A stretch of 44,903 nt of DNA from Peptoniphilus grossensis ph5. GTDB taxonomy: Bacteria; Bacillota; Clostridia; Tissierellales; Peptoniphilaceae. Both the position numbers and the translations under genes were made by a program. The notes under the pieces are model-generated. The model had not been told where the DNA came from. It saw only the letters and a list, made by a program, of their open reading frames with translations, and ran no database searches. The stretch covers positions 318,754-363,656 of the forward strand of contig NZ_HE978566.1 in assembly GCF_000311825.1 (NCBI RefSeq), in the 5' to 3' direction. Positions 8,307-16,329 of this stretch are shown here, piece after piece. Numbering within the stretch: the stretch's first letter is position 1; every line of letters begins with the position of its first letter.

Positions 8307-10655
8307 ATGTCTAAGTATAATTATATTAAATGGTTTGATGAAATTGGTAAAGAAGATGTAGGAATTGTCGGAGGAAAGGGCGCAAACTTAGGTGAACTAA
8401 CTAGTTTTGGACTACCTGTGCCTCCAGGATTTTGTGTCACTGCAAGTGGCTACACAAAATTTATTAAATACGCAGAACTTGACGAAGTTGTAAAATTTTT
8501 GATGGAAGCTGTAGATGTTGAAAATGTTGATGAACTAACTAATGCTTCAAAGGAAATCCAAAAGAAAATAAAGGAAAAAGAATTTGATCCAGAACTAAAG
8601 GAAGAAATTTTATCTGCTTACAGAGAATTTTCTGAAAACATTGGAGTTAAAGACCCAGAAGTTGCTGTTAGATCTTCAGCTACTGCAGAAGATTTGCCTG
8701 ACGCATCCTTTGCAGGACAACAAGATACTTATTTACACATTTCTGGCGAAGAAGAACTTTTAAATCACATAAGAGATTGCTTTGCATCACTTTGGACTTC
8801 AAGGGCAATTTATTATAGAGAAAAACAAAATTACGATCATTTTGATGTTGCTCTTTCAGTTGTAATTCAAAAAATGGTTAACTCTGAAAAGTCTGGAGTA
8901 ATGTTTACAGCAAACCCAATTAATAATAGCAAAGATGAAATGATGATTAACGCAAGTTACGGACTTGGAGAAGCTGTTGTTTCCGGAATTGTAACTCCTG
9001 ATGAATATATTATCGACAAAAAAACTAAAAAAGTAATTGAAAAAAATATTGCCGAAAAAGAATACATGGTAATTAAAAATGAAAATGGTGTTGGAACTAG
9101 AGTAGTTAATGTAAAAGACATCTTAGGAGCTGATGCAGTAAAGGCTGAAGCACTTTCTCCTAAGGAATTAGACACTCTTGTTGAAAGAGGACTTAAGGTA
9201 GAAAAACTTTATGGCTCAGTTCAAGACACTGAATGGGGCTTTGACAGAGACACTAAGGAATTTTACTTCCTACAATCAAGACCTATTACAACTCTTGGCG
9301 ACAAGGAAGAAAAGGAAGAAAAATTAATCACACTTGTTAAGGGACTTCCTGCTTCTCCAGGAATTGGCAGAGGTAAAGTTAAACTTATAAAAGACATTTC
9401 AGAAATCAACCTTGTTGAAGAAGGAGATGTACTTGTAACTGCCATGACTAACCCAGACATGGTTCCTGCAATGAGAAAATGTGCTGGAGTTGTTACTGAC
9501 GAAGGCGGAAGAACTTGTCACGCAGCTATAGTTTCAAGAGAATTACAAATTCCATGTATAGTTGGGGCAAAAACTGCAACAAAAACACTAAAGACAGGGG
9601 ACACAGTAACAGTTGATGCAGTAAGAGGAATTGTATATGAAGGTGAAGTTCTAAAGGAAAAAGAAGAAAAGAAATCTCCTGACTCTCCAAATGTATCAAG
9701 TATTGCAAACCTAGATGAACTTAGAAATTTATTTGCACCAACAACTGCTACTAAGATTTATATGAACCTTGGCGAACCAGAATTAATTGAAAAATATAAA
9801 AACTTGCCAATGGACGGCATTGGACTAATGAGAACTGAATTTATTTTCACAAATATGATTGGTGCTCACCCAATGTATTTAGTAAAAACTGGCCAAGGCG
9901 ACTTAATGATAGATAAACTTGCTGAAGGAATTTCCAAAGTTGCTCAAGCAATTTATCCAAAGAATTTAGTTGTTAGAACTTCTGACTTTAGGACAAATGA
10001 ATTTAGAGGTCTAAAGGGAGGAGACGAAGTTGAGCCAATTGAAGCTAACCCAATGATTGGTTGGAGAGGCGTTTCAAGATATATTTCTCCTGAATACGAA
10101 GAAGGCTTTAGACTTGAATGTCGTGCTATTAAAAAAGTTAGAGAAGAATATGGACTTACAAATGTAATTGTTATGCTTCCTTTCGTAAGAACTCCTGAAA
10201 AACTTAGAGTTGTAAAGGGAATTATGGCTGAAGAAGGTCTTGTTCAATCTAAAAACTTTAAGATTTGGATTATGGCAGAAGTGCCAGCAGTAGTTCTTCA
10301 AGCAGAAGAATTTGCAGAATTAGTTGACGGATTCTCCATTGGCTCAAATGACTTGACACAACTTGTAATGGGTGCAGACAGAGACTCTGGCGTTCTTAAC
10401 AATATGGGCTACTTTGACGAAAGAAATGACGCAGTTAAAATTGCCCTAAAAACAATAATCGATGCAGCCAACAAAAAGGGAATCACTTGCTCAATTTGTG
10501 GACAAGGACCAAGCCAATACCCAGAACTTGCAGAATTCTTAGTTGAATGTGGAATCACTTCAATGTCAGTAAACCCTGACACAGTTGAATACACAAGAAG
10601 ACTTGTTGCAAGTGTTGAACAAAAAATTATTTTAAAGAAACTTAGACAAATGTAA
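8307..10655 (+). CDS. ppsA: Phosphoenolpyruvate synthase (pyruvate, water dikinase)
   Basis: This 782-residue enzyme converts pyruvate and ATP to PEP, AMP and phosphate, feeding gluconeogenesis. The domain order is complete. The N-terminal ATP-grasp domain runs to about residue 340, with VGGKGANLGEL, VAVRSSATAEDLPDASFAGQ and LQSRPITT. The swivelling phosphohistidine domain has GGRTCHAAIVSREL, with H405 as the phosphocarrier. The C-terminal TIM barrel has GLMRTEF, SNDLTQL and the SICGQGPSQYP active-site segment. The length matches PpsA, and a pyruvate phosphate dikinase would be about 90 residues longer. The gene is monocistronic: it has its own promoter, a strong AAGGAGGAG ribosome site and a terminator. 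No regulator gene of the PpsR type lies next to it. Confidence 0.96.
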   Translation: MSKYNYIKWFDEIGKEDVGIVGGKGANLGELTSFGLPVPPGFCVTASGYTKFIKYAELDEVVKFLMEAVDVENVDELTNASKEIQKKIKEKEFDPELKEEILSAYREFSENIGVKDPEVAVRSSATAEDLPDASFAGQQDTYLHISGEEELLNHIRDCFASLWTSRAIYYREKQNYDHFDVALSVVIQKMVNSEKSGVMFTANPINNSKDEMMINASYGLGEAVVSGIVTPDEYIIDKKTKKVIEKNIAEKEYMVIKNENGVGTRVVNVKDILGADAVKAEALSPKELDTLVERGLKVEKLYGSVQDTEWGFDRDTKEFYFLQSRPITTLGDKEEKEEKLITLVKGLPASPGIGRGKVKLIKDISEINLVEEGDVLVTAMTNPDMVPAMRKCAGVVTDEGGRTCHAAIVSRELQIPCIVGAKTATKTLKTGDTVTVDAVRGIVYEGEVLKEKEEKKSPDSPNVSSIANLDELRNLFAPTTATKIYMNLGEPELIEKYKNLPMDGIGLMRTEFIFTNMIGAHPMYLVKTGQGDLMIDKLAEGISKVAQAIYPKNLVVRTSDFRTNEFRGLKGGDEVEPIEANPMIGWRGVSRYISPEYEEGFRLECRAIKKVREEYGLTNVIVMLPFVRTPEKLRVVKGIMAEEGLVQSKNFKIWIMAEVPAVVLQAEEFAELVDGFSIGSNDLTQLVMGADRDSGVLNNMGYFDERNDAVKIALKTIIDAANKKGITCSICGQGPSQYPELAEFLVECGITSMSVNPDTVEYTRRLVASVEQKIILKKLRQM

Positions 10656-10668
10656 GATATAAATAAAG

Positions 10669-10699
10669 AAAGATCTCATGGCGACATGGGATCTTTTTT
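10669..10699 (+). terminator. Terminator of ppsA
   Basis: AAAGATCTCATG and CATGGGATCTTT pair through 12 positions with one G-T wobble around a GCGA loop, followed by a T run to 10699. Confidence 0.9.
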
Positions 10700-10724
10700 A
10701 TATGCCTTAAATCATAGTCTAAAT

Positions 10725-10753
10725 AAAAAAATCTGCTGATATAATCAGCAGAT
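10725..10753 (-). terminator. Terminator of the minus-strand operon
   Basis: Perfect 9-bp arms ATCTGCTGA (10731-10739) and TCAGCAGAT (10745-10753) flank a TATAA loop. Read on the minus strand the hairpin is followed by a run of T residues (the A tract at 10725-10730). It ends the operon just after its last gene. Confidence 0.9.
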
Positions 10754-10758
10754 AAAAT

Positions 10759-11070
10759 TTAAATTAATTTGTTGTAGTCCAAAAAATTTGACACAAGAGA
10801 TTTTGTAAAGATTAGATTTACTAAGTCTATAGTGCACAAGTCGTCTTGAAACTCTAGGGATTTGTCAATATTTATTTTAAGACCCTCTTCTTCAAAGACC
10901 TGGTGGTCTCTTTCTCTTCTCCTTGGGCTACCAATATAGGTGTCAGAAGTGGGCATGCCACTTCCACAACATTGCTTTGATGTAATTAAGTCAACAGTAA
11001 TTTCTCTTGCCTTTTTATCAGATAAAAATTTAAGAGCATTCTCTGTAATTTTAATTCTCAAATTACTCAT
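10759..11070 (-). CDS. CC/Se-motif, HesB/IscA-like small protein (Cys form)
   Basis: The 103-residue protein resembles the HesB-like family known from anaerobes in which a CC or Cys-Sec pair begins the core motif; here the motif is CCGSGMPTSDTYIG (C34, C35), so this is the all-cysteine form. The N-terminal IKITENALKFLSDK and central EITVDLITS strands fit the HesB/IscA-type fold. The usual C-terminal CxC of IscA is absent, so ordinary Fe-S scaffold activity is doubtful; the exact function is unknown. Its start overlaps the cupin gene by 8 bases. The ATG has AAAAAAGG almost touching it, and an in-frame TTG three codons later is better spaced, so the start is uncertain by three residues. Confidence 0.75.
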   Translation of the reverse strand: MSNLRIKITENALKFLSDKKAREITVDLITSKQCCGSGMPTSDTYIGSPRRRERDHQVFEEEGLKINIDKSLEFQDDLCTIDLVNLIFTKSLVSNFLDYNKLI

Positions 11071-11350
11071 CCTTTTTTATGAGAGTTACAAAAAATTCGC
11101 TTGGCTTAATAGCTTCAATGGCAATATAATTTTCACCGTCGAATTTAAGAACCTTACCTGGTTCAAACTCTCTGTCTTCATCATCATTTAATATAACTTT
11201 AATTTGACCCTTAACAATAGTTACAAGTACAGTAAAGCCAGGGTGATTGTGCTTGTCAATAGATTCGCCAGAGGCTAAAACTTTTTTCACTAGAGTAAAT
11301 TCCTTTTCACTAAAAACTTTTCCAGGCATACTTCCTACATAACCAATCAT
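11063..11350 (-). CDS. Small cupin-domain protein
   Basis: The 95-residue protein is a single cupin barrel. The first cupin motif is seen as the KHNHPGFTVLVTIVKGQIKV stretch, with metal ligands H48 and H50 expected. The second motif is poorly kept (FDGENYIAIEAIKPSEFFVT) and lacks an obvious His, so metal binding may be incomplete. A GAGG ribosome site overlaps the stop codon of the upstream dehydrogenase-like gene, and the 3' end overlaps the CC/Se gene, so all three are translated as one unit. Cupins of this size serve as sensors, isomerases or dioxygenases; nothing here fixes the function. Confidence 0.8.
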   Translation of the reverse strand: MIGYVGSMPGKVFSEKEFTLVKKVLASGESIDKHNHPGFTVLVTIVKGQIKVILNDDEDREFEPGKVLKFDGENYIAIEAIKPSEFFVTLIKKDE

Positions 11351-11359
11351 TTTATTACC

Positions 11360-12172
11360 TCATTTCTTAAATTTATCTAAATCGTGAAAACTTTCCAAAT
11401 TTAAATCACTTCTATCAAGATCCTTGTCTCTTGAAAAGTTTTTTGCATCATCTAAATTCTTTTTGATGATTTGATCATCTTCTAAGCTACTTTCTCTTTC
11501 TAGGTTTATTTGGCTGCCCTTTTCAATATGATTAAGTAAATCTTCAGAAGATTTTAAATCCTCAATCTTATATTCAGGCATCTCTTCTAAGAAAGTTGAA
11601 AGATTTATAGTTTCAGATTCATAGAGCTTGCTGATGATTTCGTCAATGTTTTGTGAATTTTTGCGAACAAGTTCAGACCTAATTTCGCTTAAAATATTTA
11701 ATTTTTCCAAATTATATTTTTGAGAGAATTCTTTTAAATCTTCAAAAATTATATCTGTAATAGTTGGATTGAGTCTTGAAGAATTTAGTGAAAAAGTAAG
11801 TGGTCCTCTTTCAATAGATTTATTTATGGACATTAGTGACTTTGAAAAGATATCAAATCTTTGGTAAATCATATTTCTTCCGTGGGCTCTTTTTTCCAGG
11901 GCTTCATTGAGCTCGAAGTCCTCTGTGGCAATGAGCACATAGTCAAATCCCATAAACTTAAAATCCTTTTCAAGTTCATGTTCCTTTAACTTAATTTTGC
12001 CATCAGACTCTTCAGATTTTTTTACTATGTCTTTAGTAAAGCTGTCTGCAATCATATATATTTCTGCTTCAGTATCTATTACCGATTTAAGTGCAGATAG
12101 GGCAAGGTAGCCTCCACCTAAAATTAAAATCTTTTTCTCAAAGGTGTCAAGACTCACTGGTAGGTAACGCAT
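11360..12172 (-). CDS. Precorrin-2 dehydrogenase / Met8p-like NAD(P)-binding protein, orphan
   Basis: The first 150 residues follow the siroheme synthase N-terminal domain: RYLPVSLDTFEKKILILGGG leads into the Rossmann loop GGGYLALSALKSV (about 18-30). The conserved ATEDFELNEAL follows at about 82-92. Next comes the ERGPLTFSLNSSRLNPTITD strand-loop (about 120-140), the counterpart of the family's RGDLTIAISTGG..SP segment. The last 110 residues are charged, helical and have no recognised domain. No other siroheme, cobalamin or heme gene lies in the window, so a role in tetrapyrrole synthesis is unsupported; a redox or sensor function is possible. The start at 12172 has a well-spaced AAGGAG. Confidence 0.75.
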   Translation of the reverse strand: MRYLPVSLDTFEKKILILGGGYLALSALKSVIDTEAEIYMIADSFTKDIVKKSEESDGKIKLKEHELEKDFKFMGFDYVLIATEDFELNEALEKRAHGRNMIYQRFDIFSKSLMSINKSIERGPLTFSLNSSRLNPTITDIIFEDLKEFSQKYNLEKLNILSEIRSELVRKNSQNIDEIISKLYESETINLSTFLEEMPEYKIEDLKSSEDLLNHIEKGSQINLERESSLEDDQIIKKNLDDAKNFSRDKDLDRSDLNLESFHDLDKFKK

Positions 12173-12228
12173 AATATCACTCCTTTATAAAATTAAATTT
12201 ATTTACAATAATATGTAAGCTTAGCTTA

Positions 12229-12277
12229 ATTATACCAAATATTAGGACTTTTTAAGCAAATTATTACATTTATTATA
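12229..12277 (-). promoter_or_regulatory. Candidate -10 elements for the minus-strand operon
   Basis: Two perfect TATAAT hexamers occur on the minus strand, at 12234-12229 and 12277-12272, within the divergent region facing the SLH gene. Neither has a convincing -35, so which one is used is unclear. Confidence 0.35.
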
Positions 12278-12335
12278 ACTTTTCACTACTAATTTAATAA
12301 AATTTTAATATTTCTAAAATATAATGGGTATATTA

Positions 12336-12346
12336 TGTGTTATAAT
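12336..12346 (+). promoter_or_regulatory. Extended -10 promoter of the first SLH gene
   Basis: TGTGTTATAAT (12336-12346) is identical to the -10 region of ppsA, with no recognisable -35. The leader is about 30 bases and ends in a GGAGG-type ribosome site before the ATG at 12383. Confidence 0.7.
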
Positions 12347-12382
12347 AGACTAAACAGGCTATAGAAAAATGGAGGTTTTATA

Positions 12383-14419
12383 ATGAAATCTAATAATTTA
12401 AAGAGAGCAGCTGTTCTTGGTCTTGCAACAATTATGCTAGTACCAAGCGCAACTTTTGCAAAAGAGTTTAAGGATGTCAAAAAAGACAATAAATATTCTT
12501 GGGCTTACAATGCAATTGATGTATTAAGCGACAAGAATGTTATTAGTGGACATCCAGATGGAGAATTTAAGCCAGGTGATTCAGTTTCACTTGAAGAACT
12601 TTTACAACTTATTAAACAAGTTCTAAATCCAAGTGCTGATGAAGTAAAAACTGCTAAAGAAAAATATTCAAAAACTGCCAAGGACAATGGCGTAAATTCT
12701 TGGGCTGAAGATGCAGTTTGCTTGGCTCTTCACAGAGGTTACTTAAATGAAAGTGCATTAAAGAAAGCTTATGAAAGAGGATTCTTCAAAATCAATGGAA
12801 GAGAATATCCAAGCAGAAGCGATATTGCAATTTTCTTTGCCAGAGCACTTAACTTAAATGCAAATGGCAACACTACACTTTTGAGACATAAAGATCAAAG
12901 CACTATGAGCGACAGCTTGAGAGGATACTTAGCTTCCCTTATAGAAGCAGGCATTTTCACTTCAACTGGATCTGATGGAAAATTTGAAGGAGATAGACCT
13001 ATTACACGTGCAGAAACTGCAATAATCACTAAGGCTTCCTTTGATTACGCAGCTAGAAACACAGTAAGCTCTAAGGTTGAAAAGAAAAAGGGAACTGTAA
13101 TTCTTTCTTCAAAGCTAAACAATGTAAATGTAATTATCATTGAAGTAGACAAACAAAAATATTCCTTTGACCTTGACAACAACACAAAATTTAAATTAAA
13201 GGACAAAGACATCAAGCTTGAAGACATTAGGGCTGGTCAAGAGGTAGAAATAGAATATATAAAGAGCAACTCTGTTGACAGAGAAGGCACAGCAAAGACA
13301 ATCACTGTTACAAATGCAATGCTTGACATGGTTGGATATGTAAACTCTAAGGGAACAAATGAAATCACTCTTAGATATAGAGACAATTCAACTTCAATTG
13401 ACTTTAGAACAACTTCAAAAATTTCAACTTCTGACACTAAGACTTTCACTCTTGATTCCAATGTTAAGATCAAAGCTTATGGCAAGGACTTAAAACTTGC
13501 AGATGTAAACGTTGATGACCTTGTTGAATTTAAGACAAATGCTGACAACAAAATAACTGAAATGACAGTATTCCCTAAAGAAGCTCAAGTAAAGGGAAGA
13601 ATTACTTCTCTTGACACTTCAAATAAAGATAAGGCTTCTTTAAAGATTAGACTAAAGGACAATAAGGATTATGAATTCTATATTACAAGTGAAACTAAAG
13701 ATTTAAATAAAATTACTTTAAATGATGATGTAAATCTTTATGTAAATTATAAAGTTGTAAAGGGACTTGCATCTAATTATGATAATAATGGCAATGTAAC
13801 AGGGGAAGTTATTGCATATAGTGGTGTTGAATCATCTTTTACTAACAGAAGATATAATCGCTATATAGATATTAGGACAAAGGATGGATACACTAAAACA
13901 TATTATCTTGCAGATAGATATGAAATAAAATCTTACAATGGATATAAGCAAACTCAAGTTACTGAATCTTATTTAAGAGGCAAAGATGTTATTTTATCTC
14001 TTGATAATTATGGAGATGTTGAAACTATTACTATAGTTGATTCAAATTTACAATTCAGTGGAATGTTCCAAGTTATAAGCAATCTAGATGTTGGATATAA
14101 TTATAATGTCTACAAGATTGGAATTAGAGTTATTCAATCAGATAATGAAAAATTAAAACCAGGAAAGACTCTTTATTTCCAAACTAGTCAAAAGCTAGAA
14201 CTATATGATGTTCTATCCTTTGATGGTTATTTAAATTATGATGGAGAAATAATTTCAGATTCAAACAACAGAAAACTTGGAAATCCTAGAGAGTTTTTAA
14301 ATTACGCAAATAGAACTACTAGAAAGAGCGATTTTAAAGATTACACATATTTCTTGGACAGCAATCGATATTACAATGGAAACTACAATAATAGATACAA
14401 TAACATTTCTCAATTTTAA
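12383..14419 (+). CDS. SLH-domain cell-surface protein, large paralogue
   Basis: The 678-residue protein has a signal peptide (basic KR, hydrophobic core, cleavage expected after A26 in TFA-KEF). Three S-layer homology repeats follow at about 27-80, 105-160 and 168-225, marked by WAYNAIDVL, DGEFKPGDSVS, and SDGKFEGDRPITRAETA. SLH triplets bind secondary wall polymers, so it should be exported and held on the wall. Residues about 230-460 contain at least two copies of a beta-rich unit with GRITSLDT-like openings. The C-terminal module (about 555-640) resembles that of the next gene, and the tail is rich in Tyr and Asn. The ligand or partner is unknown. It has its own extended -10 promoter and terminator. 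Confidence 0.85.
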   Translation: MKSNNLKRAAVLGLATIMLVPSATFAKEFKDVKKDNKYSWAYNAIDVLSDKNVISGHPDGEFKPGDSVSLEELLQLIKQVLNPSADEVKTAKEKYSKTAKDNGVNSWAEDAVCLALHRGYLNESALKKAYERGFFKINGREYPSRSDIAIFFARALNLNANGNTTLLRHKDQSTMSDSLRGYLASLIEAGIFTSTGSDGKFEGDRPITRAETAIITKASFDYAARNTVSSKVEKKKGTVILSSKLNNVNVIIIEVDKQKYSFDLDNNTKFKLKDKDIKLEDIRAGQEVEIEYIKSNSVDREGTAKTITVTNAMLDMVGYVNSKGTNEITLRYRDNSTSIDFRTTSKISTSDTKTFTLDSNVKIKAYGKDLKLADVNVDDLVEFKTNADNKITEMTVFPKEAQVKGRITSLDTSNKDKASLKIRLKDNKDYEFYITSETKDLNKITLNDDVNLYVNYKVVKGLASNYDNNGNVTGEVIAYSGVESSFTNRRYNRYIDIRTKDGYTKTYYLADRYEIKSYNGYKQTQVTESYLRGKDVILSLDNYGDVETITIVDSNLQFSGMFQVISNLDVGYNYNVYKIGIRVIQSDNEKLKPGKTLYFQTSQKLELYDVLSFDGYLNYDGEIISDSNNRKLGNPREFLNYANRTTRKSDFKDYTYFLDSNRYYNGNYNNRYNNISQF

Positions 14420-14426
14420 TAGCTAA

Positions 14427-14458
14427 AATAGAAACCCACAGTGGTTTCTATTTTTTTT
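14427..14458 (+). terminator. Terminator of the first SLH gene
   Basis: AATAGAAACC and GGTTTCTATT pair around a short CCACAGT-type loop, with one bulged C, followed by eight T residues at 14451-14458. Confidence 0.85.
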
Positions 14459-14469
14459 GCTCAAATTTA

Positions 14470-14478
14470 TGATATAAT
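14470..14478 (+). promoter_or_regulatory. Extended -10 promoter of the second SLH gene
   Basis: TGATATAAT has a perfect TATAAT at 14473-14478 with the TGn extension. The spacer and -35 positions fall inside the preceding terminator, so the promoter relies on the extended -10. The ATG follows 18 bases downstream with GGAGTG at 14486-14491. Confidence 0.6.
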
Positions 14479-14496
14479 ACAAATCGGAGTGATGAA

Positions 14497-15558
14497 ATGA
14501 AAAAGAAATTTATAGCTATAGCTTTAAGTGCCCTACTTTTATTTGCGCCAGCAAGTATTTTTGCAAAGTCCTTTAAAGATTTAAGCAAAAATGGCAAAAG
14601 TGGATGGGCATATGATTATGTAGAGGAATTATCTAAGAAAAATATTTTAAAGGGATATGAAGACGGAAGTTTTAAACCAAATAACCCCGTTAGCTTTTTG
14701 GAAATTATGCAAATTTTAAAGACTGTTTTAAATCCTAGCCAAGATGAAATAAATTCAGCTAGGGCTGCTTATCTTGAATTTGTAAATGCCAATGGAATAG
14801 TAGACTGGGCAAAGGATGCTGTTTGCTACAATCTTTACCAAGGCACAATTACTGAAAAGACTATTACAAGCGCGCGTGAAAAGGGATTTTTGGAAAACAA
14901 AGTTTATCCAAATAGAAATACAATTGCAGTTTATTATGCCAGAGCCTTTAGGCTTGAAAAAAATGCAGACAGGTCAAACTTAAAGTACAAGGACATCAAC
15001 AATATTAATCCACTAACTATGGAGTATCTTCCAAATCTTATTAGTGCGAATATTTTTACTAGTACAGGTTCTGATGGCAACTTCAATGGAAATTTTGCCA
15101 TAAGAAGAAGCGAAATTGCTGTTATTACTTCAAGAGGTCTTGCCTATGTAAGTGGCAACCTTGATAAGGTTAAAAATAGTGGAAATGCACCTGCTGGAGA
15201 AGATTTATCTGTAAATAATAGTGATAATAAGGTTCCTGAAGAAAATAAAAATAATGAGGCTAATAATGCCCTAAACACTAATTCAATTTTAAATGGTGAA
15301 GAATCTAAAAGTAATACAGAAGAGCTGACACCTGCTGAAGTGGGCACTATGGTAAACTTCAAGGGTGAAGTCATTGAAGTAATCGACGGCGGTAATGTAA
15401 AATATATTAGGGTAAAGGTTACTGAAAGCGACTCAGATAAGTTTGGACCAGGCAATATTATAACTATCAACACTTTTAAGGCTCACAAGCTAAATGACCT
15501 TGTAGAAGGTTCTGGAATTTTTGGCGAAAATTCTTTGACAAATATTAAATTAAAGTAA
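14497..15558 (+). CDS. SLH-domain cell-surface protein, small paralogue
   Basis: The 353-residue protein has a signal peptide (KKK, hydrophobic core, cleavage expected after A23 in IFA-KSF) and three SLH repeats to about residue 225. They align closely with those of the upstream gene, including VLNPS, AKDAVC and FTSTGSDG. A disordered linker rich in Asn, Ser and Glu (about 228-280) leads to a short C-terminal module of about 70 residues containing KVTESDSDKFGPGN. That module resembles the C-terminal module of the large paralogue, whose equivalent is IQSDNEKLKPGK. The pair therefore looks like a tandem duplication in which the large gene has extra beta-rich repeats. It should be attached to the cell wall; the function is unknown. 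Confidence 0.83.
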   Translation: MKKKFIAIALSALLLFAPASIFAKSFKDLSKNGKSGWAYDYVEELSKKNILKGYEDGSFKPNNPVSFLEIMQILKTVLNPSQDEINSARAAYLEFVNANGIVDWAKDAVCYNLYQGTITEKTITSAREKGFLENKVYPNRNTIAVYYARAFRLEKNADRSNLKYKDINNINPLTMEYLPNLISANIFTSTGSDGNFNGNFAIRRSEIAVITSRGLAYVSGNLDKVKNSGNAPAGEDLSVNNSDNKVPEENKNNEANNALNTNSILNGEESKSNTEELTPAEVGTMVNFKGEVIEVIDGGNVKYIRVKVTESDSDKFGPGNIITINTFKAHKLNDLVEGSGIFGENSLTNIKLK

Positions 15559-15562
15559 TAAG

Positions 15563-15588
15563 AAGGGCTGTTTTATGACGGCCCTTTC
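15563..15588 (+). terminator. Weak hairpin between the second SLH gene and tcdA
   Basis: AAGGGCTG and CGGCCCTT form an 8-bp stem with one wobble, followed by only a three-T tail. It ends just ahead of the tcdA ribosome site, so it could be a terminator or an attenuator. Confidence 0.55.
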
Positions 15589-15602
15589 AAATTGGAGGAA
15601 AA

Positions 15603-16283
15603 TTGGAATTTTTAAGTAGAAGTGAGAGGATGCTCTCAGCTGATGATATAAAAAAAATTAATTCAAAATCTGTCTTAGTCTTTGGCCTAGGTGGCGTTGG
15701 CGGCTCCTCAGTTGAAGCCCTTGTCCGTGCTGGCATAGGAAAAGTTGGCATTGTGGATGGCGATGAATATGAAATTACAAATGTAAATAGACAAATTTTT
15801 GCAACGACAAAGACTCTAGGCATGAGAAAAGTAGATGCCTGCCAAGAAAGACTTTTGGAGATAAATCCTGAAGTAAAAATAAAAAAATACGATTTATTTG
15901 TAACAGAAGAAAATATAGGGGAAATTGACTTTGAATCCTACGATTATGTTATAGATGCCATTGACACAATTACTTCTAAGCTTTTAATAATAAAGGCAGC
16001 ACATGAAAAAAATATAAAAATAATTTCTGCCATGGGTGCAGGCAATCGCCTTGATCCTACAAAATTTGAAGTCCTAGACATCGAAAGGACAAAAAATGAC
16101 CCAGTGGCAAGAATTATGAGAAAAAAATTAAAAGAGATGAATATAAAAAAATTAAAGGTAGTTTGCTCCAAAGAAATCCCAATAAAGACAGGAGACAGAA
16201 CTCCCGGTTCAATTTCTTTTGTGCCACCTGTTTGTGGTATGGTTTTGGCTTCCTATGTGGTCTCTGATATCTTAAAAAGTTGA
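15603..16283 (+). CDS. tcdA: tRNA threonylcarbamoyladenosine dehydratase (TcdA/CsdL)
   Basis: The 226-residue protein belongs to the E1-like ThiF/MoeB superfamily and matches the TcdA branch, which cyclises t6A to ct6A at tRNA position 37 using ATP. The nucleotide loop GLGGVGGSS (28-36), the VDGDEYEITNVNRQ segment (about 52-65) and the DAIDTITSK motif (about 113) are present. The start is a TTG at 15603, four bases after GGAGG. It gives an MEFLSRSERML N-terminus resembling the family's FSRTELL, and I see no better ATG. The stop codon lies inside the -35 region of the pcrA promoter. A ThiF-like sulfur carrier role is the alternative but less likely. Confidence 0.88.
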   Translation: MEFLSRSERMLSADDIKKINSKSVLVFGLGGVGGSSVEALVRAGIGKVGIVDGDEYEITNVNRQIFATTKTLGMRKVDACQERLLEINPEVKIKKYDLFVTEENIGEIDFESYDYVIDAIDTITSKLLIIKAAHEKNIKIISAMGAGNRLDPTKFEVLDIERTKNDPVARIMRKKLKEMNIKKLKVVCSKEIPIKTGDRTPGSISFVPPVCGMVLASYVVSDILKS

Positions 16284-16308
16284 AATGATAGCGAAAAAAA
16301 CATATAAT
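16280..16308 (+). promoter_or_regulatory. Promoter of the pcrA-ligA-gatCAB operon
   Basis: TTGAAA (16280-16285) and TATAAT (16303-16308) are separated by 17 bases, close to consensus. The -35 overlaps the tcdA stop codon. AAGGAG and the pcrA ATG follow within 22 bases. Confidence 0.85.
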
Positions 16309-16329
16309 AATTAGCAGTAAGGAGAAGTC

